A DNA stretch of 64,000 bases from Erythrobacter sp. YT30 (lineage in GTDB: Bacteria > Pseudomonadota > Alphaproteobacteria > Sphingomonadales > Sphingomonadaceae), in NCBI RefSeq assembly GCF_001542875.1, contig NZ_LMAF01000002.1, positions 1,635,501-1,699,500 of the forward strand, read 5' to 3'. A model generated the notes under the pieces. That model was not told where the DNA came from. It ran no database searches and was given only the letters and a program-made list of their open reading frames with translations. This document shows, in pieces, positions 26,897 through 34,887 of the stretch (the stretch's first letter is position 1; each line of letters opens with the position of its first letter). The position numbers were made by a program, and so were the translations under genes.

Positions 26897-26926
26897 CTCC
26901 CTGTTTCTCCCTGTTCCTCCCTGTTC
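26897..26926 (+). repeat. Three tandem 10-bp repeats downstream of tRNA-Ser
   Basis: CTCCCTGTTT, CTCCCTGTTC and CTCCCTGTTC follow each other without spacing, 168 bp past the tRNA 3' end. Short tandem repeats in this position are often integrase arm-binding sites of an attachment region. That role is inferred from position only. Confidence 0.65.
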
Positions 26927-27020
26927 TTAGGCTTAAATTTGCTTGTGCAGTTTGTGCTGTAGGTGAGTATTATAACGAACTTTCAGTTGGTTAGATGTCC
27001 TACGACACACTCCTTTGCGC

Positions 27021-27149
27021 ATGACAATCGGTGAGAATCGATGGGAATACGTGCGAAACCGCTGGCAAGCATTTGAGAAGGGGACCGCAAATGATGTGGG
27101 TAAAGGCAAAGCCCACGAGAAGGCAGAGGGAAAAGATAGGTCTTGCTAG
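27021..27149 (+). CDS. Possible 42-residue peptide, hypothetical
   Basis: ATG 27021 to TAG 27147-27149 encodes a hydrophilic, charged peptide (ENRWEYVRNRWQAFEKG). It has no clear ribosome site and no recognised domain. It may be a remnant of a longer gene or chance. Confidence 0.2.
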   Translation: MTIGENRWEYVRNRWQAFEKGTANDVGKGKAHEKAEGKDRSC

Positions 27150-27173
27150 GGGACACGCCTTGTTCTAACCCGA

Positions 27174-28520
27174 ATGTGTCCCACCACGGATTCCATTAAG
27201 TTATCTGGAGTCCATGTTGTGAATTCTCGAACATTAGAAGAAATTTGCCCGGCAGCGCTAAAGCTGAGGGAACGCCAATGGCTTAGGTGCAATCGCGATC
27301 AGCGCAAGGCTGCGATGCGGCTGATCGAGCGGACCGGTGATATTGAGATCCCGCCCTTGATCGACAGGGACAATCGCGTGGTTTTCGGCGAGGAGTTCGT
27401 TCTGGCGGCCAAAGAGCTTGGACTACAATCGATTACCGTCGTGCGCTCAGACAGGTTGAGCCCGAACGAGTTCCGTCTCTATGCGGTCAACGCTTACAAA
27501 GTGCTCGATATGGGCGAGTTCGACGAAGCGCTACTCGCTGAGGAACTCAGGGAACTTGAACAACTCCTTGGAAGTGAGGCGCTGACTGATTTGGCATTTG
27601 AAGAAGGTGAGCTGACCCGGCTGCTTGAGCTTGAGAATGCCATTGTCGAGGACAATTCACCTTCTGCCCAATCCGATGGTCCGATAATCACCCGGTCGGG
27701 TGACCTTTGGAAGGCTGGTCATCACCGCTTCCTGTGCGCCTCATCGCTCGAAGGCTCTAGCTTTTCGCTTCTCATGGACGGCGAGCTTGCAAGCTTTGGT
27801 TTGACGGACATGCCATACAACTTGGCCATGCGCGACATATCGAGCGATCCTACAAGGGAGGAGTTTGCCTTCGCGCACGGCGAAATGTCGCCCAATGAGT
27901 TCACCCGCTTCCAAACAATAGTGATGCGCTTGATGAAGGAGCACAGCAATCAGGGTAGCCTGCATGCTTTTTTCATGAGTTATCACTTTCTGCCTGAGCT
28001 GTTTCGAGCAGGCATGATCGCATTTAGTCGCCCAAAGGCATTGTGCACGTGGATCAAGAGCCAGCCCGGTCAGGGGAGTCTTTTTCGCTCCAAGACCGAG
28101 TTTATCGCATATCTCAAGAACGGGACGGCGCCACATCGGAACAATGTCCAACTTGGCAAGCACGGACGCAATCGGACTACCGCGTGGCACTACGATGGCA
28201 TGACCTCAGCTTCCGCAGAGCGCGATGAGCTGTTGAAGCTTCATGCCACGCCGAAACCCGTCGATTTGCTGAAGGACGCGATATTAGACGTGACCGCCCG
28301 CGGAGAGATCGTCCTCGATCCTTTTGCAGGCATCGGTAGCACTGCAATCGCCGCTGAGTCAGCTAAGCGGCGTGCATACACGATCGAAATCGAGCCCCGC
28401 TTTGTCGATGCTGCAGTCAGACGCATGCGCTCAACCCATGGCATTGAAGCGTACCGCGACAGCGACGGAGCTTCTTTTGGCGATCTCGAGGTCGAGGCCA
28501 GCAAGGAGAGCGCAGCGTGA
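27174..28520 (+). CDS. ParB-like/DNA methyltransferase fusion, orphan (altered motif IV)
   Basis: A 448-residue protein of the kind found in prophages and integrative elements of alphaproteobacteria. It has an N-terminal ParB/sulfiredoxin-like domain (about 35-110, with LRCNRDQRKAAMRLIE and IEIPPLIDRDNRVV) and a C-terminal N6-adenine or N4-cytosine methyltransferase domain. Motif I is DPFAGIGSTAIAAE near residue 383. The catalytic motif IV, normally DPPY, reads DMPY in LTDMPYNLAM. No restriction gene is adjacent, so it is an orphan. ATG 27174 lacks a clear ribosome site; GTG 27219 has GGAG upstream and is an alternative start. It overlaps the next gene by 4 bp (GTGA). Confidence 0.87.
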   Translation: MCPTTDSIKLSGVHVVNSRTLEEICPAALKLRERQWLRCNRDQRKAAMRLIERTGDIEIPPLIDRDNRVVFGEEFVLAAKELGLQSITVVRSDRLSPNEFRLYAVNAYKVLDMGEFDEALLAEELRELEQLLGSEALTDLAFEEGELTRLLELENAIVEDNSPSAQSDGPIITRSGDLWKAGHHRFLCASSLEGSSFSLLMDGELASFGLTDMPYNLAMRDISSDPTREEFAFAHGEMSPNEFTRFQTIVMRLMKEHSNQGSLHAFFMSYHFLPELFRAGMIAFSRPKALCTWIKSQPGQGSLFRSKTEFIAYLKNGTAPHRNNVQLGKHGRNRTTAWHYDGMTSASAERDELLKLHATPKPVDLLKDAILDVTARGEIVLDPFAGIGSTAIAAESAKRRAYTIEIEPRFVDAAVRRMRSTHGIEAYRDSDGASFGDLEVEASKESAA

Positions 28521-29227
28521 GCAAGCGTGAAGATGACAAGTCCAAACCAGCAAAACGCTCCGATGTTGGCCACTGTAAGCCACCGAAGGAGCATCAATGG
28601 CCCAAAGGTCACTGTCCAAACCCCAATGGTAGAAGAGGCAAAAAGATGAAGCCCGATCCAACACCCAATTTGCCAACGGAGCTTGAGCAGGCGCTCTTGC
28701 GTTACTTCATGGCACCGATGGGCACGGCAGATACTGCTGAGACTAGCAGGTTCCATCACCAACTTCGCACAATGCATCTGTCGAGCAAGGAAAAGTCAGA
28801 GTACGGCAAGCTGTTGCTCACACTTACTTTGGAGGCGAGCAAGAACCAGGCGCAGTGGAGAGCGCTGGTGTTGCGCGAGGCCCTCGCTCACAAGGAGGAG
28901 TGGGGCGCGAAGTTCGCCATGGCGCGGAAACTTGGAAGCAAAGAGCCCGCCGTCTATCCGCATCCCGATGATATCATCATAAATCATGATCTCACGGTGA
29001 CATTCGACGGACCCATCCTAGCCGACGAGGCACGGCAGCTTGATCTCATACTTGAACAACGCGATTTGGCATTCTCCGTAGTTCAAGAAGTCAACGGCAG
29101 AGCGGATCTCGACGTAGAATCTAGGCGAGAGATGTGGGGGGCTATTAGGCGGAGGTATTATCGCTACAGCCCCCGGAGACCCAAGCGGCTGAAGATGCCA
29201 TTCCCGAAATTCGAGCCTTGCGCTTGA
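28517..29227 (+). CDS. DUF5681 domain protein
   Basis: A 236-residue protein starting at GTG, overlapping the methyltransferase gene. The N-terminus VGHCKPPKEHQWPKGHCPNP at residues 17-36 with following NGRRGKK fits the DUF5681 motif (GYGKPPxxxRFKPGxSGNPxGR), which is found beside phage-type methylases. The remainder is helical with many Lys and Arg residues. A DNA-packaging or small-terminase-like role has been suggested for such neighbours, but nothing here proves it. Confidence 0.78.
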   Translation: MSKREDDKSKPAKRSDVGHCKPPKEHQWPKGHCPNPNGRRGKKMKPDPTPNLPTELEQALLRYFMAPMGTADTAETSRFHHQLRTMHLSSKEKSEYGKLLLTLTLEASKNQAQWRALVLREALAHKEEWGAKFAMARKLGSKEPAVYPHPDDIIINHDLTVTFDGPILADEARQLDLILEQRDLAFSVVQEVNGRADLDVESRREMWGAIRRRYYRYSPRRPKRLKMPFPKFEPCA

Positions 29228-29248
29228 TCCGTTCAGGATCTCTCCCTG

Positions 29249-29750
29249 CTAGAATCGGATGTGCCATGCTGGGTACATGCCTCGCGATTTGCCGAACACT
29301 TCGTTGAGACCCATTGTCTGGTGCTCGCCTGTGATGACGTTGACAAACACGAAGCAATATCTTTCTCCGACACTCTGTGCCGTGAGTAGCTCACCTGCGG
29401 TGATATTGAAAACAATATCCTCTCAAATCGCTACCAACTGAAGGTCGATTGGTGGATTTGATCTCGCATATCATAATCGCGTCGATTGCCTCACTGATCG
29501 CATCTGGATCGGTGAGGTCGACAGTTCGGTCCATCCAAACCATGTCATAAGCGGCACCGTACAGCGTTTTGCCGCGCATCGCTAAACCCACGCGTAACGC
29601 AGCTCTCTCTGTCGGTGTTGGGCAATGATAACGCGCATCTTCGGATAGCAGGATTTCGATAGCCCGTTTGGCAGTGCTGTGGCCTACTGTCTTGGGGTCA
29701 TCCGCAGGATCGCTGGTTTGCTTGTTCATGCCTCGAGCTGTGCTCTCCAA
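29249..29750 (-). pseudogene. Frameshifted protein with EIKST nuclease-like motif
   Basis: The first frame runs from 29750 (or Met at 29729) to 29391 and includes AIMICEIKSTNRPSVGSDL. At about 29418-29424 the sequence continues sensibly only in another frame: EDIVFNITAGELLTAQSVGE, then RYCFVFVNVITGEHQTMG, ending MYPAWHIRF with a TAG at 29249-29251. One extra base, or two missing, explains it. The ExK motif followed by an aromatic-rich strand resembles DUF3883-like or PD-(D/E)xK-type domains. The intact length would be about 165 residues. It is convergent with the DUF5681 gene. Confidence 0.75.
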
Positions 29751-29825
29751 CCGGTAGCTAGTCCAGCAAAATGAGACTTATAAGTCGTGGGCGCATAGGT
29801 CGCATGACCCGAACACCTTCCCACG

Positions 29826-30071
29826 ATGGAAATCCGCAAGCGTATAGGCTGGAATGTTCGGCGCCTCAGAGCAGAGCGCGAGATAAATCAGGAAGACTTT
29901 GCCACCGAAAGTGGGTTCGACCGGGGTTACATATCTGGCGTTGAGCGCGGCGTACGCAATCCATCCATCCTCGTGCTTGATCGGATCGCCAAGGCGCTCG
30001 AGGTTGATGTGGTTGACCTGCTTGATGAGGTGGAGGCGGTCAAGTTCTCTGAGAAGCGGTTGGGGCGTTAG
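29826..30071 (+). CDS. XRE-family helix-turn-helix regulator
   Basis: An 81-residue Cro/C1-type DNA-binding protein, essentially one HTH_3 domain: IGWNVRRLRAEREINQEDFA for the first helices, then GFDRGYISGVERGVRNPSIL for the recognition helix and turn. Proteins of this size are frequent in integrated elements, where they repress transfer or neighbouring genes. It is divergent from the frameshifted gene, and the 75-bp gap between them would be its natural operator. Confidence 0.88.
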   Translation: MEIRKRIGWNVRRLRAEREINQEDFATESGFDRGYISGVERGVRNPSILVLDRIAKALEVDVVDLLDEVEAVKFSEKRLGR

Positions 30072-30152
30072 CCTCAAAAGTGGATATGCCCGTCTGCCGT
30101 GCACCCAAAGGCCAGAAGTTGAGGTGTGACTTGAACGGGGCCGCAAGCGGTC

Positions 30153-30187
30153 GGTCTGCTTTTGGTTGTCGGCGTGTGAAAAGCAGA
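30153..30187. repeat. Module-junction hairpin repeat, copy 1
   Basis: Perfect 10-bp arms GTCTGCTTTT (30153-30162) and AAAAGCAGAC (30178-30187) with a 15-base loop. It belongs to the hairpin family with core GTCCGCTT/AAGCGGAC also found at 40.8, 47.5, 51.1 and 59.9 kb. Confidence 0.7.
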
Positions 30188-30266
30188 CGCACTACCCGAT
30201 CAAGATGCAGCTTCAGAAAGCACATCGACTCGCTTTCATTGTTCGGTCGCCAATCTCGCACTATTC

Positions 30267-31430
30267 CTACCGCAGGAAGGGCTGTAGCCGACTGTAAGTC
30301 AGCGATCGCCAAAGCCATTCGAGCGGACCAAAGCGAAAATGCGCAAGCCAGATAGGAGAGGCGATCAGGAAACCCGCGCAAACCGCGACCGTGATAAGCG
30401 TTAGCGCACGCAAAGAGAGTTGCCCGAACAGGCCGAGCCCCAAGCTGGAGAACAGGACAAGACCAATCACCGATTGAAGGATGTAGACCGTAAAGGCGGT
30501 GCGTCCGACCGCCGCCAATGCTTGAGCCTTCCATCCATGCGCAACCGCTCCGATTGTCAGTGCTGACCAGAACAGTGCGCCGCCGAAGCGATGGAGGGAC
30601 CACAGCCCGTTTATAATCGTATCCTCAAGTGGCGAGCCTCCGATGCCAAGAAGGCGCGCTGCGATAAGACCAAACGCGCACGCAGCTCCTACCGCGCAAA
30701 GCAAGAAATAGGTTTTGGGCGAAAGCTGGCACGTTAGGAAGCCGTTCTTGAGTAACCACATGCCAATGATCATGACCGAAAGGTAATCGAGCCAACCTCG
30801 GTTTATGATGAGCAAGTCCCACATATAGAAACGCACGGCATCGATGCGTGCGGCTACCTGATCGGCCATTGAGCCGAGCATGATGCGCTCGACTTCCAGA
30901 TGCATCTTTGGGCCGTCCTGCCAAAGTATCGGAACGTCGTTGTATTCGACTGGAAAAAGGATCGAACCAACAAACAAGACGATTTGGAGTGCGGCGCCCA
31001 GGGCCAACAGGGTTGGCCCTGACATCCTGACGAACAAGATCGCGACAAACCCAACCAGCGCGTACTTGATCAGAATATCACCTTCTCGAATGAAGATGAG
31101 GTGGATAGCGCCGAAAACTGCCAGCCAGAATAGGCGGCTTATTACGACTGATAGCGAGACAGGCTTCTCGCGCGCGAGGAGCAGCGCCAGGCTCGCCCCA
31201 AACAGCGCGGTGAATATGGTCACAAATTTACCATGCACGAATACGCTGTGAAGGTAGCCAATCACCTGATCGTACTCGCCCTCCCAAAGAGTTCGATCAG
31301 CATAGTGATTGTAGCCGCTGGCCATCATCTTGATGTTGACGACGAAAATCATCAGCACCGCGAGCCCGCGCAGGACATCAAGACTATCTATCCGGGAAGC
31401 CCCGAGAGTGGGAGACTGGTGCTCTGCCAT
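30267..31430 (-). CDS. DUF418 family membrane protein
   Basis: A polytopic inner-membrane protein of 387 residues with about eight to ten hydrophobic helices. The N-terminus RIDSLDVLRGLAVLMIFVVN and the C-terminal ALAAVGRTAFTVYILQSVIG are DUF418 hallmarks; this family is related to acyltransferase-3/YeiB membrane proteins. Substrate is unknown. The last codons lie downstream of the second TonB-dependent barrel gene, whose stop it overlaps by one base. It is thus the last gene of the six-gene minus-strand operon. Confidence 0.87.
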   Translation of the reverse strand: MAEHQSPTLGASRIDSLDVLRGLAVLMIFVVNIKMMASGYNHYADRTLWEGEYDQVIGYLHSVFVHGKFVTIFTALFGASLALLLAREKPVSLSVVISRLFWLAVFGAIHLIFIREGDILIKYALVGFVAILFVRMSGPTLLALGAALQIVLFVGSILFPVEYNDVPILWQDGPKMHLEVERIMLGSMADQVAARIDAVRFYMWDLLIINRGWLDYLSVMIIGMWLLKNGFLTCQLSPKTYFLLCAVGAACAFGLIAARLLGIGGSPLEDTIINGLWSLHRFGGALFWSALTIGAVAHGWKAQALAAVGRTAFTVYILQSVIGLVLFSSLGLGLFGQLSLRALTLITVAVCAGFLIASPIWLAHFRFGPLEWLWRSLTYSRLQPFLR

Positions 31431-33544
31431 CAGAACTGGTCGGTAATCGTGAATTTGACGAATTCGCCACGGCGACGGTCGAGTATTTCAGAGCCGGTGA
31501 GCGAGCCGCTGCGATCTGGGGTGAACAGAAGCCGGTCGCGCGGGAAGATCTGCCCACCGATGTTTCGCACCTCCAGGTTCATCTTCAGGCCAAAGAAGCG
31601 GGTGGTTTCGATAAAGGCGGTCCAGCGGTCACCGCGCGCCTCCTCGATCGCTTCGTCGATGAAGAACGTCGCAAACTCGATCCGCGGTTCGTAACGTATT
31701 CCATAGGCAAAGCGCTCAGCGGTGAAATCCTGGCGGAAATCGATATCGATGTTCGGGTTCTGCAGGCCATTTATATTGCGCGTTTCGCCGGTGATCGGAT
31801 CATCAAAGCTGGAATCGCGAAATTCTGCGGTGACCTCAAGCAGACCGCCGGGCAACACGGCTCGAAGCGGAAGCGCTCCTTCAACGTCCATACCCCAAAC
31901 TCTCGCAGAGCCAGCATTCGCCAATCCGCCAACACCGCTCGGCAGGATAACCTGCTCCAAAACATCCTCACGCCATTCGTGAAAGGCTTCGACATTGAGC
32001 GCTGCGCCGGACGGAGCGCGGAAGTCTGCGGTGAAGCTTGCCCGCGTTGTTTGATCGGGACCGAGATCGGGGTTGCCGCCGATTACCCGGTCGTCTTCAA
32101 GATTGGTCGATGCGGCAAAATCATTGAAATCGAGCTGGCCGACCGTGCGGCGCACTGCAGCGCGTAACTGGATCGCCTTCGAGAGCTGATGGGTGATCGC
32201 GAAGGAAGGTTTGAGAAAGGTGAAGGTGTTTTCCCCCTCGGCATCGCCCGCGACGGTAATACGCGAGGTTTCGATCGCTAGCCCCGCTTCGATCGTCCAG
32301 TCAGGCGCAGCAATCCAGGTGATGTTGGTGAAGGCTTCGCCGCGCAGCTCCTCGACCGTCACATCGGACGCAGGCAGGTCGATGGGCGTGACACCGGTCT
32401 CGTCCTCGAACTCGAGGGCTATTGAGGAGTCGAGCCGGTTGTACGCGACCTCAACACCGAATTCCGGGCGAAAGCTTCCCTCCAACTTCCCGATTGTCCC
32501 GCGCGATAGCACTTCGAGCGGCAGGCGGTCTGCGCGGAACCGACTGATAGTTGCGAGCTCGCCAACTGGCTCTTCGACCACATTGCGCGATTCCTGTACC
32601 GACTCCGTAAGTGATCCAAGGCCGAGCACTTTCAGCACCCATTTGTCGGCGACGCGCCCCGTCCAGTCGGCGCTGAACTCGCCAGTCCAGAATTCAGAAT
32701 CGAAACGAATGTCGGTCCGGCGGTCTGGCATGCCGTCTGGCAGGCGACCGAAGAAACCATCTCTGCCGGTCTCCTGGTAGAAACGGCTATTGCCAAAGCG
32801 CCCGTTGAGCGTGAGAGTACCGACACCAACCAGTCGCTTCGCTTCGGTCGCGATGAAGGCGTCCCGCAAGGTTGAAGGAAGCGTTTCCTGCTCGAACACC
32901 TGAAGATCGCCGGCGCCATCGAAGGTCAGGCGGTCAAAATCGGTAAAGACGAACTGCTCCCAGAAGGCGTTGATGCGCGTTGTCGTGGTCCACTCGCCGA
33001 GCGGCGCGGTCACCGAGAGCTCGCCGCGTGGGTAGGTCAAGCCTTCCGCATTTCGCTCAAGTTCCCCTGACCACGTGCCGGCCACGGTCTGAGGTTTTCT
33101 GATGACATTCGCCACGATGCTCTGGCCTGCGGTTTCGCCCGCTCGTTGGGCTCCGCGCGTGACCTCGATCCGCTCGACTGCATCGGCGGGAATGCGGCGG
33201 AGGAACCCTTCCAGTCCCTCTGTCTTGATCGTCGGGCGCTCGCCATCAATGAGCACATTCCCGGCACCGCCTGCGAAACCACGAAGCTCAGCCCCGCTCT
33301 CAATCGCGAAACCCGGCGTGCGCTGCAGTAAGTCGAGCGCGGTCTGCGGAAAGAACCTATCGAAGAAAGCGCGTGGGTAGGTCTCGATATTGTCGTCCGC
33401 TGGTTGCGGAGCCTCTTGTTCTTCAGGGGCAGACTCTGGTTCTTGCGCATGGGCGGGAGTTGAAGCTGCGAACGCAATAGCGAATACCGAAGCTACCGCT
33501 GACAAAATACAACTTCTGCGGATGGCGGCCCAACGATCGGTCAA
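31430..33544 (-). CDS. TonB-dependent receptor-like outer-membrane protein (704 residues)
   Basis: It has a signal peptide (SAVASVFAIAFAASTPAHAQ). A plug-like domain follows (TALDLLQRTPGFAIESGAEL, GAGNVLIDGERP, and RRIPADAVERIEVTRGAQRA at about residues 65-135). A beta-barrel to the C-terminus ends in Phe (FTITDQF). No TonB box is evident before the plug. Unusually it is the fifth gene of an ABC exporter operon, overlapping the preceding permease gene by 4 bp. It may provide the outer-membrane step for the same unknown substrate. Confidence 0.88.
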   Translation of the reverse strand: MTDRWAAIRRSCILSAVASVFAIAFAASTPAHAQEPESAPEEQEAPQPADDNIETYPRAFFDRFFPQTALDLLQRTPGFAIESGAELRGFAGGAGNVLIDGERPTIKTEGLEGFLRRIPADAVERIEVTRGAQRAGETAGQSIVANVIRKPQTVAGTWSGELERNAEGLTYPRGELSVTAPLGEWTTTTRINAFWEQFVFTDFDRLTFDGAGDLQVFEQETLPSTLRDAFIATEAKRLVGVGTLTLNGRFGNSRFYQETGRDGFFGRLPDGMPDRRTDIRFDSEFWTGEFSADWTGRVADKWVLKVLGLGSLTESVQESRNVVEEPVGELATISRFRADRLPLEVLSRGTIGKLEGSFRPEFGVEVAYNRLDSSIALEFEDETGVTPIDLPASDVTVEELRGEAFTNITWIAAPDWTIEAGLAIETSRITVAGDAEGENTFTFLKPSFAITHQLSKAIQLRAAVRRTVGQLDFNDFAASTNLEDDRVIGGNPDLGPDQTTRASFTADFRAPSGAALNVEAFHEWREDVLEQVILPSGVGGLANAGSARVWGMDVEGALPLRAVLPGGLLEVTAEFRDSSFDDPITGETRNINGLQNPNIDIDFRQDFTAERFAYGIRYEPRIEFATFFIDEAIEEARGDRWTAFIETTRFFGLKMNLEVRNIGGQIFPRDRLLFTPDRSGSLTGSEILDRRRGEFVKFTITDQF

Positions 33545-34887
33545 CGCTTGCTACCCTCGGATGCTGCGCGATCTTCCTCATCGAAATAGAAATGTGGCGC
33601 GATCAGCACGTGATCGAGGGTTGCTCGGCGCATCAACAATGGACCAAAGATGCGTTGCAACTCAGCGTGGTACTGATCGACTTGGCGCGCAAACTCCCGG
33701 TCGCGCGCAGGGTCCCGTCCGGCCAGACGCTCGATCTCGCCACGTGCAAGCAGATACGGCGAAACGTTTGCCAGTGCGGAACCCTGTTCAAGGTAAGCTT
33801 CATTTTCTTCACGCTCCTTTGCACGTTCAGCAGCACGAAGGCGGTCGGTCTCGGTTTGAATGAGAAGGTTGGTCGGCGTGATGAGAAGTGCATCGCGTTC
33901 TAGGGCGTCGAGAAGCATCGGAGCAGCCAGTGGATCGCGGCTAGCGTAATCGCGGGTGAGTTCCTCTTCTACAGAACGCGCCGATACGGTCGCGGCCCGT
34001 TCTGCGGCAAAGACCTCCACGCTCGATGGCGGTGGTGCAGCCGCGCGTGCAGCCTGCTCGACGGCCAGCGGGGCAGCGACCACGCTTAGAAACCACAAAA
34101 GAATACCACCGGCAAAAATGCCGCTCGCGCTCCTTACCGCGAAAATGAGGACTGTAAGAAGGATGACCCAGAACGAGGCGTAAGCTGCGGTGATCAGCAC
34201 GATTGACGCCGAATCGTTGAGAACAGGCGCGTCCCAGGATGAACCGGCAATGGCGACACCAATGCTTGCGAGAAGTGTTGCTGAGGCAATCGCAAAGGCG
34301 CCGCGAGCCAAAAGCTGCGTTCGCAAAAGGCGGGCAAGGCTCCCCGATTGCACCACGCTAAGCCGCAGACGCTCGGAACCGCCGCGTTCGCGAATGACAT
34401 CCGCGAAAACGATCAGTACCATCAGCGGAGTCAGAAAAAGCAGCACGTCTGCCAGATCGAACGCACCAAAGGCCGCTATTGACGGGGTGAGCTCTGGCGT
34501 CTTGTTGGACCAGCGATCCGGCGGGTGAGGGTTGATGCGAAAAAGAAAAGGTTTGAGATCTGCTGCCCCTATCGCTGCACCCGCGAGTGGTTCTGGCGGC
34601 ATGGCAACATGGCGAACCAATTCATATGACCACGCCTGCGCGTTCATGGGGTTGAGATACCAGACGACCTCTTCACCGGTTTCGCGGATTGTCTCAGCCT
34701 TCGCGAGAGCTTCTGCATCAGTGGCCCGGTCCAGCGCTCTGGCTTCTGCGATCGCCTCTGCTTGCTGCTCAGCCAAGGCGCGACCTTGCCATGCAGAGAT
34801 CGCAACGAGGATCGCGAATACTCCGAGAAAAAGCCATAGCGCAGGAGCTTTCAGCAGCAGGCGTAGTTCAAGGGAAAACGCGCTCAT
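33541..34887 (-). CDS. ABC-2 type permease with large extracytoplasmic domain (DUF3526-like), subunit B
   Basis: A 448-residue integral membrane protein. The first helix is near residues 10-30 (LWLFLGVFAILVAISAW), followed by a roughly 120-residue periplasmic loop. A five-helix membrane core follows (DVLLFLTPLMVLIVFADVIR, then SGIFAGGILLWFLSVVAAPL), and a long helical C-terminal periplasmic region. This resembles the DUF3526 permeases that pair with NosY-like ones. The start at 34887 overlaps the stop of the other permease by 4 bp. The substrate is unknown. Confidence 0.83.
   Translation of the reverse strand: MSAFSLELRLLLKAPALWLFLGVFAILVAISAWQGRALAEQQAEAIAEARALDRATDAEALAKAETIRETGEEVVWYLNPMNAQAWSYELVRHVAMPPEPLAGAAIGAADLKPFLFRINPHPPDRWSNKTPELTPSIAAFGAFDLADVLLFLTPLMVLIVFADVIRERGGSERLRLSVVQSGSLARLLRTQLLARGAFAIASATLLASIGVAIAGSSWDAPVLNDSASIVLITAAYASFWVILLTVLIFAVRSASGIFAGGILLWFLSVVAAPLAVEQAARAAAPPPSSVEVFAAERAATVSARSVEEELTRDYASRDPLAAPMLLDALERDALLITPTNLLIQTETDRLRAAERAKEREENEAYLEQGSALANVSPYLLARGEIERLAGRDPARDREFARQVDQYHAELQRIFGPLLMRRATLDHVLIAPHFYFDEEDRAASEGSKR

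Larger units (their letters stand above)
26730..27173. other. Intergenic stretch after tRNA-Ser, probable island edge
   Basis: About 440 bases with the tandem 10-bp repeats and an AT-richer patch (26927-26995). One short frame is present at 27021-27149. No integrase gene or integrase remnant was recognised here. Confidence 0.5.

Noticed and set aside
29145..29415. Separate small minus-strand genes at 29145-29357 and 29233-29415
   Set aside because: They are out-of-frame shadows; the frame ending at 29249 is the one that continues the frameshifted gene.
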